The notes below the pieces were generated by a model. It saw nothing but the letters and a program-made list of their open reading frames with translations. It was not told where the DNA came from and made no database searches. DNA of 64,000 nucleotides from Kwoniella bestiolae CBS 10118 (lineage: Eukaryota; Basidiomycota; Tremellomycetes; Tremellales; Cryptococcaceae), in the NCBI RefSeq assembly GCF_000512585.2, contig NC_089242.1, positions 1,116,001 through 1,180,000 of the forward strand. The letters run 5' to 3'. Positions 45,093 through 57,869 of the stretch are shown in pieces. The position numbers and the translations under genes are program-made. The stretch's first letter is position 1; each line of letters opens with the position of its first letter.

Positions 45093-45899
45093 TTATTCGA
45101 TGTGACAGTCCTCAACGCTATATCAACATGGTATACATTAGTCCGTTTCTCTTCTCCAAACGAACTTTCTAGAGGCTTACCTATCGGCGGTCTTACTGGA
45201 GCTGTTGCTGTGGTCACCAGCATACACCGTGAGCTTCCCTCGCACTGTTCCCCAGTTGTTAGTGAAATCGCGGCTCTTGACCCAGTGATCGTAGCAGTCG
45301 TCGTAGATTTCGCAAATTCGAGCATCACCTGAAGCGAGACTCTCCACAAGTAGTCTGTCTGAACATCCTCTGGCATTGACAGGGATGCTTTGGACTGGGT
45401 CGAAAATACTTTCTTCCGCTTTATCCTTGATGAACACATTGGCGTTAACGGAACCATAAGAGTCCGAAGCATTGAGCCTTCGAATGGTAGCGTCAGGGAT
45501 GTCATGCCATTTGTGACGAGATTGACCTTTGGCTGTTGTATCTTGAGAGTAGAAACGAATCGAACATCCCACAGAAGCATTCAAGTTAAGTGTGTCTTTG
45601 GTGGAAGTTGTGGCGATGGCCATTTCGGGTCGGAATTTTTCCTCGCCGTACTTAATGACCACCTTCTTCGGAAAGTCAAGCAGGTAAGTTTCTCCATCTG
45701 TCAAGACAGCTTAGCCCTGCAGTGCAGAGAGGCACTTCTCCGATTCTGCCCCCTCGATTTTGTAGTAATAAAGATCTTTGATGTTACGCTCGTTGCTTTT
45801 GTTGCGAACTGCGACCGCCGCGTCGGTCTTAGCGGCCCTGCCTATAGAGGGTGGACAAATGCTTCGTTCATCATTGTTCGAGGGGATAGACGTGGTCAT
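45093..45899 (-). pseudogene. family C copy C1, interrupted by one stop codon
   Basis: From the ATG at 45899 the minus-strand frame is open to a TAA at 45713-45711, then stays open in the same frame to 45177, where a GTAAGC donor and an acceptor near 45117 would add eight residues and a stop at 45093. The paralogue C2 aligns: ALQG-stop-AVLTDGETYLL versus TYQGTVTKHETDATMV, then PEMAIATTSTKDT versus PPMVVATLSKDKT. At the stop position C2 has Thr. A TATAAAA element lies about 100 bases upstream. No known domain. Confidence 0.62.
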
Positions 45900-45989
45900 A
45901 CTGGACGTAATATATTAAGGAGATTTCGCAAGGTTGTGTCGATGTAGACTATTCGCTGGAAATTCATTTTTCGAATTCAGGATCTCACT

Positions 45990-46005
45990 AAAGGCTTTTA
46001 TACCT
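45990..46005 (-). promoter_or_regulatory. TATA box upstream of C1
   Basis: On the minus strand GGTATAAAAGCC occurs about 100 bases before the C1 ATG at 45899, a good TATA-element position. Confidence 0.5.
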
Positions 46006-46821
46006 TGTCGAGAGAGCATCACTGCCGAGTGCAACTCCCATGGACTACCTCGAAGAGGGGTACATGTTGTCGAAGTCCGCTCAAAGGTATGAAGTACGTC
46101 ATCATGAGAGGTTCTCTTTACATAGCGAGAAGGGATTCCCAGTAACGTGTTTCAGGGGTGCATTCAAAGGAAGAGGAATAAAGATGGCTGCACCATGCCG
46201 GGAAATCTCGGTCGCAGCCCAGATCTCGTCATGTTTGACTGACTCGCTTGACCTGCCCAAAAGAAAATGGGACAGACCAGTTCGGAGCCAGAACACGTAT
46301 GATACCTAGTGAGAGCCCAGACCTCTCAAAGGGTGAGATGCGTTCGAGAGGTGCATCACAGCTAGTTTAGCGAGCTCTATCATCTGTGAGAACGATGCCC
46401 CATAGCGTCAGCGTTCCATGAGACGTTGTGCAATCAGGAAAGTCATGTTACTTGGGTGCCTTCCTGATAATAGCTATAGGCTCATCGTGGAAGCCTTCCC
46501 ATAGAACGAGTTGGACCCCACTGACATGTAGAATATAAAAGCTTTGTCATCATAGGTGGTAAGATGTATGATGTGAGACGTAAGGTATCAGTGTGCGTGA
46601 CGTTGATAGACACATTCACGCAACTGACGAAGCGGTGAGATCATCCAGGCTCGTCGCATATGATCGGAATGTGCGATCTTGTATTCTGCTGGCAGAGTGG
46701 ATATGAGACATTGCACCACTTCATGTCTAGAACTTCGTTAGTAATTTCCCCCACTCTGCCATAGGGAGTGAGTACAGTCATATGTGCCATCATTCTGATT
46801 ACCACAGCAAGTTCCTTCCCC
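46006..46821. other. spacer between C1 and C2
   Basis: About 0.8 kb without a supported gene. Small open frames occur on both strands; none matches a neighbour. Confidence 0.5.
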
Positions 46822-47577
46822 TTAAGCAGCGCCATCACATTCTGTGACACCCTGCTTCCAGGCACTCTTCGAAAACCTCTCAATTTTGCAACGGAGAGGA
46901 TGCCATTCTCCTGACGAATCATATTCGGCTTGAAGAGAAGCGTAATCATCAGGGTCGACCGTCCAAATCTCGACTTGGCCAAGCGCATTGATATTACAAG
47001 ATACCACATCTGATCTTTCGGTACCTCTCAATTCTTGTACAGCACCCCAAGGACTTTGAAATTGTTGAAGCTCGAGTGCGACTTGAGTTGGTTCAACCCC
47101 TTCTTCCTCTGTGCGCTTGATCGAGGTTGAGGGTGCGGTGAAAGTGTGATATTCATTCTTAGCGTTTCCTCCGACTGGTACAAAGAAGGTAGTATCGTAA
47201 TTGACGCCTCTATGATTGGGAGACGTTTTGTCTTTTGACAACGTCGCCACAACCATTGGAGGGTACACTGGCTGGCCATCATGGAAGAATTGAGGCGTGT
47301 CAGCCCCACCACTATGATCGAAGTCAATTACGACAGATTCCGGATCGTTCTCAGTCATCTCTTTCCCGATCAGACGGGCGAGTTGTATTGAGAGTCCTTC
47401 CGATGAGTTTCCGTAGACATCCTGACAATGTTTTTTGTAGTGATTGCCTTTCCTTCTAATAACCATCGTTGCATCCGTCTCATGTTTAGTGACGGTGCCT
47501 TGGTAAGTGGGATATTGATCTGTGTGGTATACTGAGTGTCGATCGTTCTTCTTGATGGTACGATTGCGTGCACTCAG
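46822..47577 (-). CDS. unknown accessory protein, family C member C2 (5' exon not placed)
   Basis: Minus-strand frame of about 250 codons open from an acceptor at 47577 (TCCTAG before CTGAGTG) to a stop at 46822. An ATG at 47466 lies within the frame, but homology to C1 begins upstream of it (NRTIKKNDRHSVY, TYQGTVTKHE), so a short first exon further right is likely. No domain, signal peptide or membrane helix. Content is mixed: YPPMVVATLSKDKT, a Thr/Glu-rich middle, then ELQQFQSPWGAVQELRG and VEIWTVDPDDYASL. This copy has no in-frame stop and may be functional. Confidence 0.55.
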   Translation of the reverse strand: MSARNRTIKKNDRHSVYHTDQYPTYQGTVTKHETDATMVIRRKGNHYKKHCQDVYGNSSEGLSIQLARLIGKEMTENDPESVVIDFDHSGGADTPQFFHDGQPVYPPMVVATLSKDKTSPNHRGVNYDTTFFVPVGGNAKNEYHTFTAPSTSIKRTEEEGVEPTQVALELQQFQSPWGAVQELRGTERSDVVSCNINALGQVEIWTVDPDDYASLQAEYDSSGEWHPLRCKIERFSKSAWKQGVTECDGAA

Positions 47578-48703
47578 CTAGGATATGATAGCCTGAGACG
47601 TATACTATCAAATGGTTAATGAAGGTCACCAGAGCTTGAGGATGGCGAAACTCGATGGCATATAAATAGGTAGTATGGTTCGTGTGAGTCTGTGCTTTCG
47701 GTCAACTGGGACTGTACACTGCTGTGTCAGCTGAAGTGGAGCTGACATACAAAGGACGACTCAGAACGCAGCATCTCGCCTTCTGAGGGCAGTGAGTAGT
47801 GAGAGACGAGACTAGCCTATTCATGCTCTGAGCTTTCTGGGCCTAGTCGTCTTTATGACGGGCCCCCTCAATCAGATATGAAAACCCTGGCCAGACCCAA
47901 AGCCTTCCCCTTGATTACGATCTTGTTTCTTTTCAGAAGTCCGACGCCTTCTGAACATCTTGACGAGGTCTGGGCCTGCGCCTTCGAGAAGAGGAAGAAT
48001 CCGTAAAGCAGTGACCGATATCTTCACAGTCAGTCGCGGGGTCAAAGTCAAGTCTAGCTACCAGTCACTGCAACCGAACCTGGCCAGAGACACTCAGTAA
48101 AGTAAATCATGACCGCATGCATTCGTTGCAACCTTCTAACTTGTGATTTGTGAATTGACGTGACTTTAACACGTCTTGGCCTCGCTCGCAGTTTTGTGGG
48201 TTTGTGGAGGAATTACGTCAATCGCCCCGCTAAAACATTCTATAACCTAGGAACCTCCATTGATATTCAGGGTCTTCTCGCAGCGGAATGACGTGTATTG
48301 GGATTGTGGGGTTATGGATATCTCTCACCTCCACATATCATGGTCAGACAAACAAAAGGACAATCAAGGAATCAAGTGGTCGATTGAGGGGTATGAAGGG
48401 AGGAAGAGATGTGATACTAGGCATGATGAAAGGACAAGAGAAGATGTACCGGTATGCACAGATCACGGATTAGGCCGAAGAGTGAACAATGAAAGGATTG
48501 CACATGTTATCATCGTCATTTACATCATACCTGTTTAGTAGTTTGTGGTGATGTAACAGCAAGTTGGAAACCCAGACAATTGGGAACATGCATAAGTAGG
48601 GATAAGTATATTAACCCGTTATTCACCCTCCTCCCCCTCCCTCATTCCAGCAAAGCATATCAAAGCAATAACGCACCTACCCATTTTATCATAATCGACA
48701 ACC
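47578..48703. other. intergenic region without a supported gene
   Basis: About 1.1 kb. A TATAAATAG string occurs at 47662-47670 on the plus strand. No gene or RNA recognised; the right end is the SDR gene promoter. Confidence 0.5.
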
Positions 48704-50326
48704 ATGTCAGCTCCCAGAGTCTTGACCATCCTTCGACCCCAACTCCGACTGGCTCGTACGGCCTTACCCTCTCCCATTCCTCGTATCGCCAGCTCAGCGT
48801 TCTCCACCAGTATCAGCCAACGGAAAGATAATGATAATCCGAGTGGACGGCCGCAAGCTGCCCATCCGTCCAAACATGCGCCTAGGCCCGTATCGTCCGG
48901 CGAACCTGTAGCAGAGCATGTAAAGGAGGATGAAAGTAAGAGAGCAGGATTGCCCGAAGAACCAATGGATGGTCCTCCCCCTCGTAAGTCCACCGGTCCT
49001 TCTTTGTAATATCGTATCACACCACATCACATCCATAAAGACATACATATGATCTCGCAATAATCAGATCAAATGATACTCTTCTTCACTAACTCACGTC
49101 CACATTCTTGCACTATCTATGCGTGTGAATTCTTTGTTCTTACGCCTATAGCATCCTCCGGCTACATCGAACCACCAGCTCCCCTAGCTGCTCTGCCCGC
49201 GCACGAGCTCTTCTACCTCAAGAACCGTACCATCCTCATAACCGGCGGAGGACGTGGTCTAGGCCTCACAATCGCTCATGCCTGCTTAGAATCCGGCGCC
49301 AGCGTACGATGTATGGATCTCCTCCCCGAACCGTCCCAGCCGCAGTGGGGCAAAGCCGAGGAACTGGCCAAGTCAAAAGGTCTGGAAATCACCTATCATC
49401 CATTGGACGTTACAGACCAAAATGCTGTCTCCACACTGTTCTCAGATTTATTCAAGATGGATTCGAGTGAACAGCCCATTAGGGGGTTATTCACTTCAGC
49501 GGGGATACAAATTATGATGCCTGCTGTTGATTATTCCACCGAGAAATTCAGGAAGGTTATCGACGTGGATCTTACGGGTACTTTCCTCTGCGCTCAGGCA
49601 TTCGCAAAGGAATGGTTCAAGCGACATCCCACTATGGACGGGCAGGCTGGGGTACATGGCGCTAGTATAGCCATGACGGGGAGTATGAGTGGGCATATTG
49701 CGAATCTCGGGATTGAGTGCGCACCGTACAGTGCCAGTAAGGCTGGGGTCAATCAGTTGGCGAAGAATCTAGCTTTGGAATGGAGTAGGAAAGGGATCAG
49801 GGTTAATGTGAGTGAACGTCTCCTTCCCTAACATGGTCCTATGAGGATGAGATAGCTGATTATGACGGATGATTCTTTCCATCGTAGACACTCTCACCAG
49901 GATATGTGAGTCCTCTACTCTGAAACTCGAGTTGATCCTCCTTTTCTTTATTCGGTCGATACTACTTCCCATCATCTCCCGCTCTGCCGTCAATGCGCAA
50001 TTCGCTAATATCTCGTCGCCTTATTGCAGATCCGAACAGCACTCACCGCCGCTCTATTGGATGAGAAGCCCGAACTGAACGACATCTGGCTACAAGGTTC
50101 CCTCTTAGGCCGGCTTTCCACGCCCGATGAATTCAGGGGTACGTCCCAGATCAACCTCACGGTATAGCTGGACCATGTAATCCAAAAGATATAGGAACAG
50201 GACCAATGATACTGATACTGATGTTCACCTTGTAAAATAGGTCCCGTACTCTACCTCCTATCGGACGCAAGCTCATTCATGACTGGATCTGATCTGTTGG
50301 TGGACGGTGGACACTGTGCGACGTAA
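48704..50326 (+). CDS. short-chain dehydrogenase/reductase with N-terminal presequence
   Basis: Five exons (48704-48983, 49152-49807, 49888-49905, 50030-50138, 50241-50326) join to 382 residues. The Rossmann motif is TGGGRGLG, the catalytic residues are Ser in MTGSMSGH and Tyr/Lys in YSASK, and the C-terminal LSPGYIRT and SDASSFMTGSDLLVDGG are classical SDR features. The first exon is a separate Arg/Ser/Pro-rich segment (VLTILRPQLRLARTALPSP) that looks like a mitochondrial presequence plus a disordered linker. Closest functional groups are sorbose reductase and mannitol dehydrogenase-like SDRs; the substrate is not determined. One exon is only 18 bases. Confidence 0.9.
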
Positions 50327-50754
50327 TGTATCATGTAGCATAGTCATACAAAGGAGATAGGGAACGGATATGGACAACTGGAGGAAATCTGTATCAAATA
50401 GTACATATCATGATAGATCACATATACACGAAACAATGAACGAATTTTGCTAAGATGGTCGAAGGAAGGGAGCATGACTGTTCGCGGTCCTTTTCTGTGG
50501 GATGACTGTCTGTTTACTATATCTCAATCCCAATCGTCTGAAGGCACCGTGCCCCCAACTCCAAAGAAATTTGACTGGCGCGCATGATATATGCATGACT
50601 GGATCAATCCTCATAAACATGACCGTCATAAAGTTCATCTCAAGCCGAGACCGACATGCTCTTATGACTTCTACTTCCATATCTATATACAACAAAACAA
50701 TCAAGACCCACTATAACACTTCACACCCTTACGCAAGCATTATTTGCTATACGC
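50327..50754. other. intergenic region between converging genes
   Basis: 3' flanks of the SDR gene and the disordered-protein gene. No gene recognised. Confidence 0.55.
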
Positions 50755-52998
50755 TCACTCAATATCAGGAATCTCCTCTAGGCTCTCATTTCCCACTTCC
50801 CCACCTTGGATCTTCTGGTCATCCTCGGAAATGCTTCCATCGGCGGCATCTGCCTTGACAAGTACTTCGCCGGCACCGGGATCCTCTCTAGGTGCTTCCA
50901 CTTCTACAGTTTCAGTGCCAGCAGCAGGCGGTGAAGGTGAAGGAGTCTTTGGTCTTTGGATCGGATCCTCCTTCCCGTCTTTTACTCCATTGAGTTCTTC
51001 TTCTCTTTTCGTCTCGCTCAGAGGTTCAGTCAACTCTTGCATCTCCTCTTTCACCTCCTCCTCTTCCCGATCTCGGAGAGCTTCCACCCTATCCTGCTCC
51101 TGCTCCTCCCTAATCTTCCCCTCCTCCCTTGCCTTCTCCCCTTTCTCACTCATCGGTCCCTCAGGCCTCCTCATCCCCGCAGCTGCAAGGCCCAATCTCC
51201 CAATGGGTGATCTACCCACACTTGGTGTCTTAGGTGTAGTAGCTTTGGAAGGAGTATCATTCTCTGTCGTGCCGTTCTTCTGCGTTTGGTTCTGGCTCTG
51301 GGATTGCGGTTTGACGCGTACTCTCGAAGTAGATGTCGACGAAGCAGGAGTTCTGGCTCGATTTTGAGTCTGAGCCGAAGGAGTTCGAGTGGTAGAAATT
51401 GGTGTTCTGATTGAGGAGGTTGATCCAGCCTTCGTAGGGGGTTTGGCCGGTGTAGTGGTTGAGCTCGTTTTAGATGGGGATTCATGGTGCGGTACACCTG
51501 CTGAACGTGCTCTCGAGGCCGCAGTACCTTGTAACAACCTACTTCCTGTTCCGCCTCCACCACTTGCAGTCACTTTGGAAGGTATAGAAGTTGCAGCGGG
51601 ACTAGGACTAGGGCTCAAGCTATTCCTTCCGCCTCCCAGACTACTCCTCCCACTAGACCTACCGAGACTAAACGACTCTCTCTTCGTTTTCGCCGTACTC
51701 GTACTAGAGGGCGTGGAGAGTGGTCCAGAAGGTATTCTAGCCTTCGCCAAGCTCGAGGCGGTAGGTTTGATGGGCGTTCCAGTCAAGTGCGGTTTAAGGG
51801 GACTGGGGACAGTGTGCGGATTCGTGTTTGAAGATGGAGTTCGATGGGTCGGACCAGTATGCGATGGGACGAGGGGTTTGGGCGTACGTGAGACTGGTGG
51901 AGTTGCGGTGGAAGATGAAGATGGCTTTTTGGTAGAGGTGGTAGAGGTTTGATGGCCTAGAGATGTCCTTGCTCTGGCTGGTGTAGGTGTCGTGGTGGAG
52001 AGACGTGATTTGGGTGTTGATTTGGTGGTTGATACGGGTGGGAGGGGTTTGGTGGTGGTTGAAGGTGATAGGGATGGTTTCCTAGTGGAAGAGGGGGTTT
52101 TTCTGGAAGGTGTGGACGTGGTAGTGGGCTTGGAAGTGGAAGTGGAAGACGTGGATTGTTTCGGTTTGTCTACGTCTTGAGCGTTAGATGATTTGAGCTT
52201 GTCATCTTTTCTATCATCGACATCTGAAATATCTTTCTTTCCTTCTTCATAGTCCCTCGACTCCTCGGCGTGGGTAGGTACAGGTAATGTAGTCATTCCA
52301 TTGACGCTCTCCCCGGCAATTGATAGTCGCTTTGGCGATTTGGGTGGTCTGGAGGGACTATCATTCTCCTTCACCTCTACCTCTATAGGATCAGGTTTGG
52401 AATTCGATTTCTGCGGTGTAGTCTTCTTGATATCTAACTCCTCGACCTTCTTTCCCAGCTCCTCTATAGCATCCTTCTTCGTATCCCTTTCTGTTGCTAT
52501 AACATCCCTCCTCTTGTCTTTCAGAACTTCCTTATCTTTGTCCGCCTCGACATTAGGTAAAGTCGCACTATCCCCTAACCTCGGTGTGTTCCCCGGACTG
52601 GGCGAAGGCGAGGCAGTCCATAACCCCGAGCTGGATATTCTACGTGAATTGCCCAGAGTCCCACCCGCAGAAGAAGGCTGTAAGCTCGCTCGTCTGTTCT
52701 CACGGGCGGTGGCTTCGGCATCGCGGTTCGCAGCTGTTTGAAAGCGCGCGACGAGGGCTGAGACCTGTCCGGTTTTCCACGTTGGGTCGCGAGGAATGGT
52801 GAATGTACGTGGAAGATAGAGGGAGAACAAATAGGAAAAGACATGTGAGACGTGAGCTTATAGTGATCGATTGTGGTACTGCGAGACTCGTGATAACACT
52901 TACACTACCCTGGGACCTCTCAACAGGCAATGGCCTATCTCATCACTCTGTCAGCTGCCTTCATTCGGAATACCACCACAACCATAGCGCACTCACAT
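50755..52998 (-). CDS. large disordered Ser/Thr/Pro-rich basic protein
   Basis: About 680 residues, nearly all in the exon 52764-50755. Two small upstream exons join in phase: 52934-52904 and a first coding exon of just AT at 52998-52997, so the start codon is split by an intron and the protein begins MPLPVERSQGS followed by VSALVARFQTAANRD. The rest is low complexity: SP, TP and RTP motifs with basic patches, then a charged C-terminal helix (EKAREEGKIREEQEQDR). The VSALVARFQ start and SP/TP/K/R composition recall microtubule- or cytoskeleton-associated fungal proteins, but no domain supports a function. Without the splice model the N-terminus would be misread. Confidence 0.7.
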
Positions 52999-53641
52999 TG
53001 TACTTGCTGTCCCCTCAGTTCTCGGTAATATCAAGATACAAGCAAGAATGCCGTCGAGTCGTTCAAGTAGTCGAAGATGCAGGTATCGGAACTTGCAGGT
53101 GATCTTCGATCTCAATATTTCGATATGAGTCGATGTCGTTAAGACGGTAGTGCTGCAGGCTATCTATCTGGTCAACTATGATATGAAACGTAGTACTGGT
53201 ATATGGTGATTGTGAAGGTACAAAAGAAATGTCACACAGTAGTGGTAAATGGTCGATGCGTGTTTTACTTGAACTGTCAAATCCGGGGTCTCCGGTCTAT
53301 TGCGTTATACTCTACTTGACTACCATGCGCCAAGGCTGAAACACGGTGGTATAACGATACTTGAAGCATAGTTTACTTGCTACCGATACGATCGAGAAGA
53401 ACTCAGCTGGATGATGCCAACGATGAAGCAATTGGACAAAAGGATATAATCTTGCTCTCAAGGTAGGCCTTCGCTAAATAGGATGAATGGCTCAAAGGGA
53501 TAGGTCCTCAACACTGTACCCAATCACATGACACGGTCCAGTGCAGCTCAAATCGCACATCAAGATTAAATAATGTCCATAACATTGTCCCCTAACCTAT
53601 CCTGATCTACTCTACTTCACTCTATTCTACCACTACACAAC
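52999..53641. other. intergenic region
   Basis: Promoter side of the disordered-protein gene and the 3' flank of the PEBP gene. No gene recognised. Confidence 0.5.
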
Positions 53642-55058
53642 CTAAAGAGCAGCACCAATGACAGCACCGACAACACCAACAGCACCCATGACCATACCCA
53701 TAGCTACACCGTTCTTACCAGCTCCGGATTGGGCAGAGGTAGCAGCGGCAGAAGCAGCAGCGGAGGTGGCCGAAGCACCGGCTGAACCTGATCGGGAAGC
53801 ACCAGAAGCGGAGGCACCACCAGAGATTTGAGCGGCGGAGGCTGAACCTGAACCGGTGGTGGAGGCGGCGCCGGAGAGGGTGGCGGAGTCTACGGCGGTA
53901 GTTGATTCGGCCTATGAGTGTATAGAGAGATCAGCATGATGGCCTCTTCCTACAATATCACCCTTTCCTTAGATATGTTGAATTCCTGTAACTAAATGAA
54001 ACCAACACTCACAGTAGAAGTAGCTTGTCCGTTCTCGACTTGGAAGTAGTTGGCAGCGAGCAAATCACCGAGCTTAGCTTCGGAGACGTAGTTGGGGAGG
54101 AACCATGTACCGAGGGGTACACCGGCGGTGGAGAGGTTGGAGGGGGCGGCGAAGTCGGAACCTTGTTCGTAAAGGGCGATAACGTATCTGTAGTAAAGTT
54201 GAATATCAGTGTACAGTAATACATCGAGTTTGGTTATTGGAGAAATGACTCACCGGTGAGATCCAGTACCCTCGAAAGGACCAGGACCAGCGTAGTCAGT
54301 ACTATTATGGATAATGGTCAGCTTTGGTGCGTACTACCCTAGTGGGAGACCAGCTTACATGGTGGTAGCGCCAGTGTAGTTAAGAGCGTAAGGAGCAGAA
54401 TCGCCAGAGACTGATACTCCGTTGACAAGCCAATGTCGGGTCTGTTCAGTGGTCTTTTGGTCGGTTCCTACGGCGTTGGCATCGGCCATGAGGACGGTGT
54501 AGAGCTGCCGATGCCATCGAAGGATTCAGCACGCTATCGTACATAAGACATAGGGACAAGTAGTACAGGATGAAAGACTCACTCGTCCAGCTCGGAAATC
54601 GTCAGAATCGCCGCTGTCTGGACCGGGAGTGACGGTGATCTCAGGTGAGGAAGCGACGGCTGTACATACCGTTCAGACGTGTCAGCGTGGGTCATCAAAG
54701 ACCGTGGTTACCGTGGGAGGTAGCGGTTGATTAGCTTACCGGTTTGATCTAATTTGTCACCTGGTGAGATATCTTGTCCTCCAAATGAGACGGTGAGGAT
54801 ACCCTCTGGGTCGAACTCTTCGAACAATTCAGGGACAAGCTGAGCTTCTGTATGTGGTGAAAGCACGGATTGTCAGTGTTTCCACTCTATGAGCTGTTTT
54901 TGAGCGGCCCGAGAGAGTGCAGATGGATGGAGACAGCCGACTCACGTGTGAAATGAGCTTCGATAGCTTCAATATCCTTCTCCGTAGCGGTGGTAGATGA
55001 ATTCTGGGCCAAAGCAGGCAAGGCGAGTAAAGCGAGAGTAGGTAAGAGGGCGAACATT
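53642..55058 (-). CDS. secreted GPI-anchored PEBP-like protein
   Basis: Seven exons on the minus strand from the ATG at 55058 to the stop at 53642. The start is a signal peptide (MFALLPTLALLALPALAQ). The phosphatidylethanolamine-binding fold is marked by LTVSFGG, MADANAVG, TRHWLVNGVS, DYAGPGPFEGTGSHRY and VIALYEQG. The C-terminal third is Ser/Ala/Gly-rich, ending in a hydrophobic GPI-attachment signal (VAMGMVMGAVGVVGAVIGAAL after a small-residue site). The protein probably sits on the cell surface or in the wall; the ligand is not known. A member fused to a GPI stalk differs from the usual cytosolic PEBPs such as yeast Tfs1. Confidence 0.85.
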
Positions 55059-55850
55059 TTTATTCTATTGTTTCTGGAAACGAGTCAAGATTAGTATGAA
55101 TGCGATCATAAGCGATATATCCAATGGGGTGAGTTGGATGAGCTGAAGTAGGATAAACAATCTATAAAGTGGATGAATGGTGGGTGTTGAAACGGTACAA
55201 TACCAGGTAGAAAGGAGGATAAAGGAAGGTGAAAGGTTTGGATATGGGCTGGACTGCCTTTAAAGGGGTGTGATGGGATGACTCACAGGTGGAAGAGAAG
55301 AGTGTAAAGAACGACTGGTTGCTGTTGTTTGATCTGATGCGATGAATGAAAGTGAGAGTAGTTGTATACACTGTATGTGTTTTGTATGCAATGCGATGAG
55401 AAAGATGAACAAGGAATGAGAAGAAAGTGATGAGATGGGTTATAACATGTTACATGCTGTGCTTTGTTTTCTCTTCCTCTCTCCGCACTAGGCTACTACT
55501 AGCGTGAAACGAGGCCCAAGCTTGCAATGTGTATCAACTACGTAATCAAAAAATAAGGAGGAAAAGAATAGTCGCGTCAACAACTCACCTCTTATTGCAC
55601 GTGGTGAACCCAATAGGGAATGACGTCGGAATGTGATTTAACTCCGTCGAGTGGCATCCCTTCCGGTAAATACACCCATCATTGGGGAACGGCGTTGTTC
55701 GGTGGTAGACAGCAACACGAACAAGCATCTTTCTGATTTTCCCTCGTATGTGTCCAAAGTAAATAACCAAAACAAAAAGTATAATATATACTCATATATA
55801 CCCCCTCTTTAGATCAACTAGATCGTCTCGTATCCCATCATATCGTCAAA
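55059..55850. other. divergent promoter region of the PEBP gene and ADK1
   Basis: About 0.8 kb between divergent start codons. No gene recognised; A/T-rich just before the ADK1 start. Confidence 0.55.
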
Positions 55851-57322
<1,472 letters not shown>

Positions 57323-57869
57323 ATGGGGTATAAAAAGATGAGGGATGATCTAGATCTGAAAGACGGAAAGATGCGGAGATAATAGTTGAAATAGTAAAGC
57401 AATGCATAAATTCATGATCATCGGACATTGAACATTCAGCATTGATAACTGGACTGACAATACAAAATCACCTAACCGATCTTCATATGTATTCGCATGA
57501 GACTGGAAGATCGGATGTGGATCATCGCAGTTTCTGTCGAGCTAATTACGATCGGTTTATATGGATGCACAAGAGAGGTCGTTCACAACACAGTCTGAAC
57601 AGGGCGCAAGATCTTGTAGGAAGAAGAAAAATGCATTTGCGACTACTCGTACTGTCTGTTCAATCATAATTGCATCCTCAAAACTCTTGTATTTGACTTT
57701 TCAACTGACTCGGGTTCGGACACAACAGAATATATCTAGAAGGGGTAGCAGGGTCTTGGGGTAGGATTGGTATTTTAGGGTTGGTCAAGGGATACATCGT
57801 ATATTGAGGAGGATAGGGATGGGTTATACGTGAAGATTGGTCGATTGAGTTTTGTGATCATATGTTGAC
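57323..57869. other. intergenic region between converging genes
   Basis: 3' flanks of ADK1 and the V-ATPase subunit gene. No gene recognised. Confidence 0.5.

Noticed and set aside
50956..52741. Long plus-strand open frames of up to 187 codons
   Set aside because: They are antisense readings of the low-complexity Ser/Thr/Pro-rich minus-strand gene, where stop-free antisense frames are expected from composition.
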